This document shows positions 28,830-35,648 of a stretch of 38,019 nt of DNA, piece by piece; the stretch's first letter is position 1, and the number at the start of each line of letters is the position of its first letter. The notes under the pieces are model-generated. The model made no database searches. It saw nothing but the letters and a program-made list of their open reading frames with translations, and was not told the origin of the DNA. The position numbers were made by a program, and so were the translations under genes. This DNA is from Burkholderiaceae bacterium (GTDB taxonomy: Bacteria > Pseudomonadota > Gammaproteobacteria > Burkholderiales > Burkholderiaceae), in NCBI GenBank assembly GCA_947448625.1, contig CANFOT010000011.1:1-38019 (forward strand), in the 5' to 3' direction.

Positions 28830-29474
28830 ATGCAATTAAATGCCCAACAAATCAAACTGAGCATCTGGCGCGCCCTATTACGCCTGATGCCCTTGATCTT
28901 AATGAGCACGCTCACTCTGGTGACATTTTGGTTGGTCAAGAAAAATAACCCAACAGAAAAATCTGCTATTGAGCGCGTGCGCTTACACGAGCCCGATTAC
29001 ACCATCACTCATGGCGCCTTATCTACGCTAAATGAATCTGGCAATACCAAATATCGAGTATTGGGTAAGAAAGTGATTCACTATGATGATGACGCTTCAA
29101 TCGATATTGAAACACCTCGTATACGCTTATTTCCGCCAGAAAAATCCCCAGTTACCGTTAAAGCAGATATAGGCCATTTAGACGGCGATCTGACGATTTT
29201 GGATCTCATTGATAATGCCGAAATCTTTCGCCCACCTCAAGCAGCAACACCAACTGAGCCGGCAAGGCCGCGGATGTTGGCGCGCTCCTCTTATTTCAAG
29301 GTACTCATTAATGATGACATCATTGAAACCAACAAACCCATTACGCTTGAGCAAGGGATTTCTGTCATCCATTCAACGGATGGTGGCGTCTTTAACAATA
29401 TCGAACAAAGCATGGTTTTATCTGGACAAGTAAGAGGTCGTATTGAGCGCATCCAACCGGGGGCGCAACCATGA
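28830..29474 (+). CDS. lptC: LPS export system protein LptC
   Basis: Bitopic inner-membrane protein that takes LPS from the LptBFG transporter and hands it to LptA. The 214 residues have one N-terminal membrane helix (about 17-36, LMPLILMSTLTLVTFWLV). A periplasmic beta-jellyroll follows, with HYDDDASIDIETPRIRLF and the run to NTEQSMVLSGQVRG-like sequence (here NIEQSMVLSGQVRG). I use the ATG at 28830. A longer TTG-initiated reading would lie inside kdsC and adds non-conserved residues. The stop overlaps the lptA start (ATGA), indicating coupling. Confidence 0.92.
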   Translation: MQLNAQQIKLSIWRALLRLMPLILMSTLTLVTFWLVKKNNPTEKSAIERVRLHEPDYTITHGALSTLNESGNTKYRVLGKKVIHYDDDASIDIETPRIRLFPPEKSPVTVKADIGHLDGDLTILDLIDNAEIFRPPQAATPTEPARPRMLARSSYFKVLINDDIIETNKPITLEQGISVIHSTDGGVFNNIEQSMVLSGQVRGRIERIQPGAQP

Positions 29475-30037
29475 GCCTTACATCCCTGAAATTAATCTGC
29501 CATGTGACTACCTTGATTTTTGCTGCTGGCATGATGACGACGGCCTATGCCGAAAAAGCAGATCAAGATAAGCCTATTATTTTGGAAGCTGAAAAAGTTT
29601 CCGTAAATGATGTGCAACAGACCTACGAACTCGACGGTGAAGTGCTCTTGATTAAAGGAAGCATTCTCATTACTGGCGAGAAAGGCAATATTAAGGTCGA
29701 TCCTGAGGGCTATGAATACGTTGATGTTCAGGCCAAGCCTGAATCTACTGCGAGCTTCCGACAAAGGCGTGAAGGCCCAGCCAATGAATTCATGCAAGGT
29801 CGCGGCCAAACAGTTACCTACAATGCAAAGACTGAACTGCTTACCTTAACTGGGGATGCCAGCTTAAAGCGTCTTCATAATATGCAAATGCTTGATCAGT
29901 TACGTGGCTGGAAAATTGACTACGACGATGTTCAGCAACGCTATGAAGTCTCCCCGCCTGCAAATGCTAAAGCAGAAGACTTGCCGCTGGCTAGAGCCAT
30001 CCTTTCACCCAGAAGAAAAGCTACACTAGAGAAATGA
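29471..30037 (+). CDS. lptA: LPS transport periplasmic protein LptA
   Basis: Periplasmic component of the LPS bridge between inner and outer membranes. The 188 residues begin with a signal peptide, predicted cleavage after AYA (27). An OstA-like jellyroll follows with [35 protein letters not shown] and a [20 protein letters not shown] repeat unit, typical of LptA. Both ends overlap neighbours by four bases (ATGA) with lptC upstream and lptB downstream, so translation of the three genes is linked. Confidence 0.94.
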   Translation: MSLTSLKLICHVTTLIFAAGMMTTAYAEKADQDKPIILEAEKVSVNDVQQTYELDGEVLLIKGSILITGEKGNIKVDPEGYEYVDVQAKPESTASFRQRREGPANEFMQGRGQTVTYNAKTELLTLTGDASLKRLHNMQMLDQLRGWKIDYDDVQQRYEVSPPANAKAEDLPLARAILSPRRKATLEK

Positions 30038-30801
30038 CCACGGATTCCAGCAGCAAACAAAACCTAGCAACCTTAAGCGCCCAGCGCCTGCAAAAGCGCT
30101 ACGGCTCTCGCACAGTTGTGCGCGATGTCTCCGTAGAGGTTAAATGCGGCGAAGTGGTTGGGCTGTTGGGGCCAAATGGTGCTGGTAAAACAACCTCTTT
30201 CTATATGATTGTTGGCTTAGTTCCTTTAGATGGTGGAAGCATTGTTCTGGATGGTACTGACATTACTCACTTACCCATTCATGAGCGGGCCCGCATGGGC
30301 TTGTCCTACCTTCCACAAGAGGCTTCTGTTTTCAGAAAGCTCAATGTTGCTGAAAATATTCAGGCTGTATTAGAGCTACAAGTGCAAGGTGGCAAGCCTT
30401 TAAGCAAAACCGAGATAGCGCATCGCCTAGATGAACTCTTGGGCGAACTCCAAATCAGTCATCTACGTAACAACCCAGCACTTTCACTGTCCGGTGGAGA
30501 GCGCCGACGAGTCGAAATTGCCAGGGCGCTTGCTTCCCAGCCTAAATTTATTTTGTTAGACGAACCCTTTGCTGGCGTTGACCCTATTGCTGTTGGGGAG
30601 ATCCAGCGGATTGTGCGTTTCTTAAGGGATCGACAAATTGGCGTACTTATTACCGACCATAACGTTCGAGAAACTTTGGGCATCTGTGATCATGCCTACA
30701 TCATCAGTGAAGGTAGCGTCCTAGCGGAAGGTAAGCCCGATCAAATCATTGAGAACGATGCCGTTAGAAGAGTCTATCTAGGCGAAAACTTCCGCATGTA
30801 A
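30034..30801 (+). CDS. lptB: LPS export ABC transporter ATP-binding protein LptB
   Basis: Cytosolic ATPase that powers LPS extraction by LptFG. The 255 residues contain Walker [10 protein letters not shown] (46-54), the LptB-typical [16 protein letters not shown]-loop region, signature [15 protein letters not shown], Walker [14 protein letters not shown] and H-loop [11 protein letters not shown]. It starts inside the lptA stop (ATGA). In most Proteobacteria rpoN follows directly; here a 192-nt gap and then hpf follow. Confidence 0.97.
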   Translation: MTTDSSSKQNLATLSAQRLQKRYGSRTVVRDVSVEVKCGEVVGLLGPNGAGKTTSFYMIVGLVPLDGGSIVLDGTDITHLPIHERARMGLSYLPQEASVFRKLNVAENIQAVLELQVQGGKPLSKTEIAHRLDELLGELQISHLRNNPALSLSGGERRRVEIARALASQPKFILLDEPFAGVDPIAVGEIQRIVRFLRDRQIGVLITDHNVRETLGICDHAYIISEGSVLAEGKPDQIIENDAVRRVYLGENFRM

Positions 30802-30993
30802 ATATTCAGAGCTTTTCGAGTATTTATTAGCTAAAAATGATCTTCCCCCTTGGTTTTCAGCAAAATCGCTGATACGCTGGAGGTTCATGAAATTCATTTA
30901 CATATAAACAAGTACAACATTACAGGGGCCTGCTGCGCACCCCGGGTAATTATTTGCGCATGCATTTTGTTTTGCTATGAATAGGAGCTGCTG
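30802..30993 (+). other. Intergenic region where rpoN would be expected; hpf leader
   Basis: The gap holds no gene of normal size. Visible items: a short CAGC/GCTG hairpin near 30858-30871; GGAGG at 30879-30883 followed by a six-codon reading frame (30887-30907); an AT-rich stretch with TATAAA (30903-30908); GGGG and CCCC arms around 30925-30943; and the hpf Shine-Dalgarno sequence AGGAG (30983-30987). No recognisable RpoN-coding remnant is seen in any frame by eye, and I cannot assign a certain promoter. Confidence 0.5.
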
Positions 30994-31317
30994 ATGAATC
31001 TAAAAATTAATAGCCGTCATGTTGAAGTTACTCCAGCAATGCGTACCCACCTCGAAGCTGGGTTAGCCAAAATTCGCAAGCACTTTGACCACGTCCTAGA
31101 TGCCTCCGCATTTTTGATTGTCGATAACGCCAAAGAAAAAGATCTTCGTCAAGCCGCCGAAATCACCATTCACCTTAAGGGCAAGGAACTCTTTGCCGAG
31201 GCACATAATGCCGACCTCTATCACGCTATGGATGCGGTGGTCGACAAGCTCGAACGTCAGGTTGTGAAACATAAAGAAAAGATCCAAGACCATCAGCACG
31301 AAAAACATTTTGAGTAA
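30994..31317 (+). CDS. hpf: Ribosome hibernation promoting factor, short form (HPF/YfiA family)
   Basis: Binds the 30S subunit in stationary phase and inactivates ribosomes. The 107 residues begin MNLKINSRHVEVTPAMRTHLE and contain the family's ITIHLKGKELFAEAHNADLYHAMDAVVDKLERQ core, cited here by its start ITIHLKGKELFAEA and end YHAMDAVVDKLERQ. The basic/His-rich tail (KHKEKIQDHQHEKHF) is the length of the short form, without the long form's dimerisation domain. A clear AGGAG Shine-Dalgarno sequence precedes the ATG, unlike most starts in this window. It is followed by ptsN, as in the classical rpoN locus. Confidence 0.94.
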   Translation: MNLKINSRHVEVTPAMRTHLEAGLAKIRKHFDHVLDASAFLIVDNAKEKDLRQAAEITIHLKGKELFAEAHNADLYHAMDAVVDKLERQVVKHKEKIQDHQHEKHFE

Positions 31318-31336
31318 TCTTTTGTGTCGGGGCACA

Positions 31337-31342
31337 TATAAT
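31337..31342 (+). promoter_or_regulatory. Perfect -10 box TATAAT just before ptsN
   Basis: A consensus TATAAT ends 8 nt before the ptsN ATG, in the 33-nt hpf-ptsN gap. No Shine-Dalgarno sequence is present. It could start a transcript with a leader of about 2 nt, giving ptsN-hprK-rapZ expression independent of hpf. A good -35 is missing (TTGAGT lies 21 nt upstream). Confidence 0.4.
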
Positions 31343-31350
31343 CAATCGAC

Positions 31351-31809
31351 ATGAATGCCCTGACTGATCTTTTTACCCTCGACCGCATTGCCTTAGATAG
31401 CCCCTGTAAAAATCGGGCCGAGGCTTTTGCGGCCGTAGGCGAGTTATTTTCCAAGCAAGCGGGTCTGGAGGCTGAAGCTGTGGTTGGCTTCTTAAATGCC
31501 CGAGAAGACTTAGGCTCAACGGCTCTAGGTGCTGGCGTTGCTATTCCACACGGCCGCGTAAAAGGATTAAAGCAACCGATTGCTGCATTCCTAAAATTAA
31601 AAGATCCTATTGAATTTGCTGCGCCAGATGGCGAGCCAGTATCTATTCTTATTTTTTTACTTGTTCCTGAAAAAGCAACTCAGCAACACCTAGAAATTCT
31701 CTCTTCTATTGCGCAACTCCTGTCAGACCAAGATGCCCGCAAGTCGCTTGCCTCAGAAGCTGCCCCAGAAAAGGTGTGTCAGCTCTTACAAACATGGGGC
31801 TCTGCTTGA
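31351..31809 (+). CDS. ptsN: Nitrogen-regulatory PTS protein EIIA-Ntr
   Basis: Regulatory EIIA of the PTS-Ntr phosphorelay; in other bacteria its phosphorylation state adjusts potassium transport, nitrogen and envelope responses. The 152 residues carry the phospho-accepting histidine H67 in [14 protein letters not shown] and the family stretch [21 protein letters not shown] (quoted as [14 protein letters not shown]). The gene has no Shine-Dalgarno sequence but a perfect TATAAT 8 nt upstream. Its 3' end overlaps hprK by 16 nt. No HPr-like npr gene is present after rapZ, so the phosphate donor must be encoded elsewhere. Confidence 0.96.
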   Translation: MNALTDLFTLDRIALDSPCKNRAEAFAAVGELFSKQAGLEAEAVVGFLNAREDLGSTALGAGVAIPHGRVKGLKQPIAAFLKLKDPIEFAAPDGEPVSILIFLLVPEKATQQHLEILSSIAQLLSDQDARKSLASEAAPEKVCQLLQTWGSA

Positions 31810-32795
31810 CAACGCAACCTTTACTCCTCGAGGGAGTTACCGCCCAACAGATCTTTGACGACAATGTCTCCGACCTAAAGCTGTCCTGGATTGGCGGCCT
31901 AGAAGGTGCGGATCGTAAGTTTCCCCCAGAGGCCGTAAAGGCTGCCGCAGCAAGTTCAGACCTGGTAGGTCACTTAAATCTTATTCACCCAAGCCGCATT
32001 CAGATTTTTGGCGAGCAGGAGATTAACTACCATGCTGAACTTGAGCCAAAGCAAAGGCAAGAGCAGATCTCTGACTTAATTTCCAAAACACCGCCCTGTG
32101 TAATTGTGGCGGATGGCAAAGCGGCTGATCCCGATCTTCAGCTCTTCTGCCAGAGATCCTCAACACCCCTATTTACAACCGCCATTTCTGCTGCTGAGGT
32201 GATTGATCACCTGCGCACCTATCTCACCAAGATTGGCGCCCCTCAGATCACTATGCATGGCGTATTCATGGATATTCTGGGCCTAGGCGTCTTGATCATG
32301 GGTGAGTCCGGATTAGGTAAAAGCGAATTAGGCTTAGAGCTGATTTCTCGTGGTCATGGCTTAGTCGCTGATGATGCAGTCGATTTTGCTCGCCTTGGAC
32401 CAGACTACATTGAAGGCCGCTGCCCCGTGATCCTACGGAACCTCTTAGAGGTTCGTGGGCTAGGCTTATTAGATATTCGCACCATTTTTGGTGAGACAGC
32501 GGTGCGTCGAAAATTGAAGTTGCGTTTAATAGTTCAGTTGGTTCGCCGTAACGATGGTGAATTCGAGCGCCTACCTTTAGAGGCGCAACATATTGATGTA
32601 TTAGGTATCCCCATCAGAACTGTAAAAATTCAGGTGGCTGCAGGTCGCAACTTAGCGGTTCTCGTAGAGGCTGCAGTGCGCAATACAATCTTGCAACTGC
32701 GTGGCATTGACACCTTAAAAGAGTTTATGGAGCGTCAGCGTTTGCAAATGAATGCTGAGACAGAGTCCACAAGGTCACAAGGTCGCCTCCTCTAA
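31794..32795 (+). CDS. hprK: HPr kinase/phosphorylase
   Basis: Bifunctional enzyme that phosphorylates and dephosphorylates a serine of HPr. The 333 residues have an N-terminal regulatory domain and a C-terminal P-loop domain. Walker [10 protein letters not shown] starts at 170, the catalytic histidine H188 lies in [11 protein letters not shown], and the family signature [18 protein letters not shown] lies at about 217-234. The start is uncertain: I use the ATG at 31794, inside the end of ptsN. An in-frame GTG lies 18 nt upstream and a TTG 12 nt downstream. In betaproteobacteria hprK regularly sits between ptsN and rapZ, linking the PTS relay to ATP or carbon status. rapZ follows after one base. 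Confidence 0.92.
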   Translation: MGLCLTTQPLLLEGVTAQQIFDDNVSDLKLSWIGGLEGADRKFPPEAVKAAAASSDLVGHLNLIHPSRIQIFGEQEINYHAELEPKQRQEQISDLISKTPPCVIVADGKAADPDLQLFCQRSSTPLFTTAISAAEVIDHLRTYLTKIGAPQITMHGVFMDILGLGVLIMGESGLGKSELGLELISRGHGLVADDAVDFARLGPDYIEGRCPVILRNLLEVRGLGLLDIRTIFGETAVRRKLKLRLIVQLVRRNDGEFERLPLEAQHIDVLGIPIRTVKIQVAAGRNLAVLVEAAVRNTILQLRGIDTLKEFMERQRLQMNAETESTRSQGRLL

Positions 32796-32796
32796 T

Positions 32797-33687
32797 ATGC
32801 AAATCAATCTGATTACCGGTATCTCGGGCTCAGGTAAATCAGTTGCACTGAGGGCCTTTGAGGATGCAGGCTATGACTGTGTAGATAACCTACCAGTAAC
32901 CTTATTAGCAAACCTCATTGAGACCTTAGAAAAAGAGAAGTGTGACCGAGTGGCGGTAGCAATTGATGCCCGCCGTGGCCAGACAATCTCTGAACTCCCC
33001 TCGATTCTGGAAACTTTTCGCCGTCATCATGATGTGCGCATTATTTTTCTCAATGCAGATACCAATACCTTAATACAACGCTTTTCAGAAACACGCCGCC
33101 GCCACCCGCTTTCTGGAAAAACCCAAGAAACCCAAGAAGCCACTCTGATAGAGGCAATTGATCGAGAGCGTAGTCTGCTTGAGCCCTTGCGTGCCCAAGC
33201 TCACTCAATTGATACCAGCAATATTCCTGCGCATGCTCTACGCTCTTGGATGCAAGATTTACTGAAAGATAAGCCCGTCGGATTAACGGTGGTCTTCGAA
33301 TCTTTTGGATTTAAAAAGGGGCTGCCAAGCGAGGCTGATCTTGTCTTTGATGTTCGCTGCCTACCAAACCCACACTATGACAAAGCATTGCGCCCCCTAT
33401 CGGGCAAGGATCAAGGAGTCAGAGAGTTTTTAGAAAAGATTCCTGAAGTGGTCAACATGGAAAAAGACATCACTCTATTTGTTGAAAAATGGTTACCGCA
33501 CTATATTGCGGACGGACGTAGCTACCTTACTGTTGCTATCGGCTGTACCGGTGGCCAGCATCGCTCCGTGTATCTTGTCACTCGCCTCATTGAGCACTTT
33601 CTAGCTCAAAAAGATTTAGCGGTGCTACAAATTAATTTCTTGGCTCGCCACCGCGAGCTAGACTCAAGCCCTGTAAAAGCAGCTTAA
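32797..33687 (+). CDS. rapZ: RNase adapter / P-loop protein RapZ
   Basis: In E. coli RapZ binds glucosamine-6-phosphate and presents the small RNA GlmZ to RNase E. The 296 residues have Walker A GISGSGKS (8-15) and the N-terminal block DCVDNLPVTLL. The C-terminal RNA-binding domain contains SFGFKKGLP, DVRCLPNPHYD and GCTGGQHRSVYL, all family hallmarks. It starts one base after the hprK stop. GlmY/GlmZ are not known in this group, so the target here may differ. The last 56 bp overlap the end of mutY on the opposite strand. Confidence 0.95.
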   Translation: MQINLITGISGSGKSVALRAFEDAGYDCVDNLPVTLLANLIETLEKEKCDRVAVAIDARRGQTISELPSILETFRRHHDVRIIFLNADTNTLIQRFSETRRRHPLSGKTQETQEATLIEAIDRERSLLEPLRAQAHSIDTSNIPAHALRSWMQDLLKDKPVGLTVVFESFGFKKGLPSEADLVFDVRCLPNPHYDKALRPLSGKDQGVREFLEKIPEVVNMEKDITLFVEKWLPHYIADGRSYLTVAIGCTGGQHRSVYLVTRLIEHFLAQKDLAVLQINFLARHRELDSSPVKAA

Positions 33688-34792
33688 TCGGCTGGGGTAA
33701 GCCATATTTCCCTAGTTGACGCAAAGAGACCCATCTCAGGTCATCACTAGAAAATGTTACGGAATCGCTTGAAGGCACATGCCAGATCTGCATCCACAAA
33801 CGTCGGTGAGTAAAGACATGCTTAATCTCCACTCCCCGCTCGATTGATTTACAACCCTTCAAAGCGGTAGAGACGCTTTCCTCTGGCAGGGCCAATTTCA
33901 ATAACGCCTTCACAGTCAAATTGATTGGATTTTCATCCGAAAGTTTGGCGCTTTTTTCTTTCGCCCTCCAAGCAGATTCAGGCAAGGACCAAAGCCCACC
34001 CCAGATCGCTTTCTCTGGACGTCTTTGCAGTAAGACTGAATCACCGTGACGGAGCAACAACATGTCGCAATTAAATTCAGGGGATTTTGCTTTGGCCACT
34101 TTACGAGGCAGCAATAAGACCTGATCGCTGAGATTGGCCTGGCATTCTTTTGCAAATGGACACTTCTTTGTCCCACTCAAACACACAGGCTTGCGGGAGG
34201 TGCACCACGTTGCACCAAAATCCATGAGGGCCTGCGTGTACACCGGCATATCTGCAGCCTTTTTAGGAAGGAGTGTTTTAGCCAGCGACCACAATGCATC
34301 GTTCACCGCTTTTTCCTGAATAGCGCCTTCTATGCCAAACAGTCTTGCCAAAATTCGTTTCACGTTCGCATCTAAAATAGGTGCCCGCTCATGGAATGCA
34401 AAGGCTGCAATGGCTCCAGCAGTGGATCTACCAATACCCTTGAGCTGTTCAAGTAACACTGGATCATTTGGAAATTTCCCTCCAAACTCTTCTATGACCT
34501 GCCTTGCACAAGCGTGGAGATTGCGAGCACGCGTGTAGTAGCCTAGCCCCGCCCATTCAGCCAAGACATCATCCAATGGTGCAGCAGCCAATTTCTTGAC
34601 TGTAGGAAAACGCTTCATAAAGCGAGGATAGCGCTCTAGAACAGTCGCCACCTGAGTTTGTTGCAACATGATCTCAGAAACCCATACCGCATAAGGATCT
34701 CGAATACTTTGCCAAGGCAAGCCTTGACGCCCATTCTTGCCATGCCAAGCGATCAGCTTGTTAGCGAAGTTCTGAATTAGCGCTTCTGACAT
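33632..34792 (-). CDS. mutY: A/G-specific adenine glycosylase
   Basis: Removes adenine mispaired with 8-oxoguanine. The 386 residues contain the helix-hairpin-helix (LKGIGRSTAGAI, about 117-128), catalytic E40 (VSEIMLQQTQ) and D141 (LDANVKRILARL). A C-terminal NUDIX-like MutT domain (about 240-360) includes FTHRRLWM (327-334). The iron-sulfur loop is unusual: C197-x6-C204-x6-C211-x5-C217 instead of the usual C-x6-C-x2-C-x5-C, a four-residue insertion. The start is the ATG at 34792, which overlaps mutM by 16 nt; a TTG nine bases earlier is less likely. The 3' end overlaps rapZ by 56 bp. Confidence 0.95.
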   Translation of the reverse strand: MSEALIQNFANKLIAWHGKNGRQGLPWQSIRDPYAVWVSEIMLQQTQVATVLERYPRFMKRFPTVKKLAAAPLDDVLAEWAGLGYYTRARNLHACARQVIEEFGGKFPNDPVLLEQLKGIGRSTAGAIAAFAFHERAPILDANVKRILARLFGIEGAIQEKAVNDALWSLAKTLLPKKAADMPVYTQALMDFGATWCTSRKPVCLSGTKKCPFAKECQANLSDQVLLLPRKVAKAKSPEFNCDMLLLRHGDSVLLQRRPEKAIWGGLWSLPESAWRAKEKSAKLSDENPINLTVKALLKLALPEESVSTALKGCKSIERGVEIKHVFTHRRLWMQIWHVPSSDSVTFSSDDLRWVSLRQLGKYGLPQPIKLLLQGLSLARGGEPRN

Positions 34793-35613
34793 TGGGGACA
34801 AAAATAGGTGGAGCGTTGACCTTGCACTATTTGCTTAATCTGTGTCTTGCATACCTTGCAAGGCTGATCTTTACGATCGTAGACTTTGGTTTGCACCATG
34901 AAGTGTCCTGGGTCCCCTTCACTGTTCACAAAATCTTTTAAAGTACTGCCGCCTGCGGCAATCGCTTTTTTCAAAATCAATCTCACTGCAGCAGCAAGCC
35001 GAGAGCATTGTGGACGCGTTAGCTTTCCAGCAGCCTTTGCGGGATGAATGCCCGCCTCAAATAAACTTTCAGAACAATAGATATTGCCAACGCCTACTAC
35101 TGCTTGCCCTGCCAATAGAAACTGCTTTACTGCTACGCTGCGCTTACGTGAGTGCCGATATAAAACATCTGCGCCATTCTCCCCCGAAAACTCTGGCGAA
35201 AATGGCTCGACTCCCAGTTTTTGTAAGAGCGGATTACCCTCAATGGGTCCTTTAGATTTTGGGTGCCATAAAACAGCACCGAACTTTCTAGGGTCATGTA
35301 AACGTAAACTTAGCGCATCAAACTCGAAGGTCACGCGGTCATGCAGCTTAAGGGGATCGCTACTAGGGAGCACTCGCAATGTTCCCGTCATACCCAGATG
35401 CAGCAATAAATGGCCAGTATCTAATTCCATTAAAAGATATTTGCCCCGACGCTCTATTCCCAGAACTTTCTGGCCAGAAAGCAATTGATTCAAATTACTA
35501 GGCACGGGCCAACGTAATCGGCCGTCAATAATTTTGACGGCACTCAGCTTGCGCCCCTCTAAATGGGGTGCGATACCCAATCGGGTTACTTCGACTTCTG
35601 GAAGTTCTGGCAT
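34777..35613 (-). CDS. mutM: Formamidopyrimidine-DNA glycosylase (Fpg)
   Basis: Bifunctional glycosylase/AP lyase that removes 8-oxoguanine and formamidopyrimidines. The 278 residues start with MPELPEVEVTRLG, giving the catalytic P2 and E3 after Met removal. ERRGKYLL holds the conserved lysine. The helix-two-turn-helix VVGVGNIYCSESLFEAGIHP follows, and the C-terminal zinc finger is CKVC paired with CPQC. It is upstream of mutY with a 16-nt overlap, so the two 8-oxoguanine repair genes are coupled. It is divergent from the TPR-LolB gene with 35 bp between starts, and a TACAAT box ends 6 nt before its ATG. Confidence 0.97.
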   Translation of the reverse strand: MPELPEVEVTRLGIAPHLEGRKLSAVKIIDGRLRWPVPSNLNQLLSGQKVLGIERRGKYLLMELDTGHLLLHLGMTGTLRVLPSSDPLKLHDRVTFEFDALSLRLHDPRKFGAVLWHPKSKGPIEGNPLLQKLGVEPFSPEFSGENGADVLYRHSRKRSVAVKQFLLAGQAVVGVGNIYCSESLFEAGIHPAKAAGKLTRPQCSRLAAAVRLILKKAIAAGGSTLKDFVNSEGDPGHFMVQTKVYDRKDQPCKVCKTQIKQIVQGQRSTYFCPQCQKR

Positions 35614-35619
35614 AAATGG

Positions 35620-35625
35620 ATTGTA
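35620..35625 (-). promoter_or_regulatory. Candidate -10 box TACAAT for leaderless mutM mRNA
   Basis: TACAAT (5 of 6 to TATAAT) is followed by CCATTT and the mutM ATG, with no Shine-Dalgarno sequence. The spacing places the transcription start on the A of ATG. No clear -35. Confidence 0.5.
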
Positions 35626-35636
35626 GATTCGCGGAT

Positions 35637-35642
35637 TAGAAT
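35637..35642 (+). promoter_or_regulatory. Candidate -10 box TAGAAT for leaderless TPR-LolB mRNA
   Basis: TAGAAT (5 of 6 to TATAAT) is followed by GTGCTT and then the ATG at 35649, with no Shine-Dalgarno sequence. It is only 11 bp from the opposing mutM box, so the two promoters overlap in their -35 regions. Confidence 0.5.
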
Positions 35643-35648
35643 GTGCTT

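Noticed and set aside
32752..32796. Longer rapZ start inside hprK
   Set aside because: The ATG at 32797 gives the standard MQINLITGISGSGKS N-terminus.
35084..35488. 134-codon antisense reading frame opposite mutM
   Set aside because: It is a shadow of mutM with no domain or start signal.
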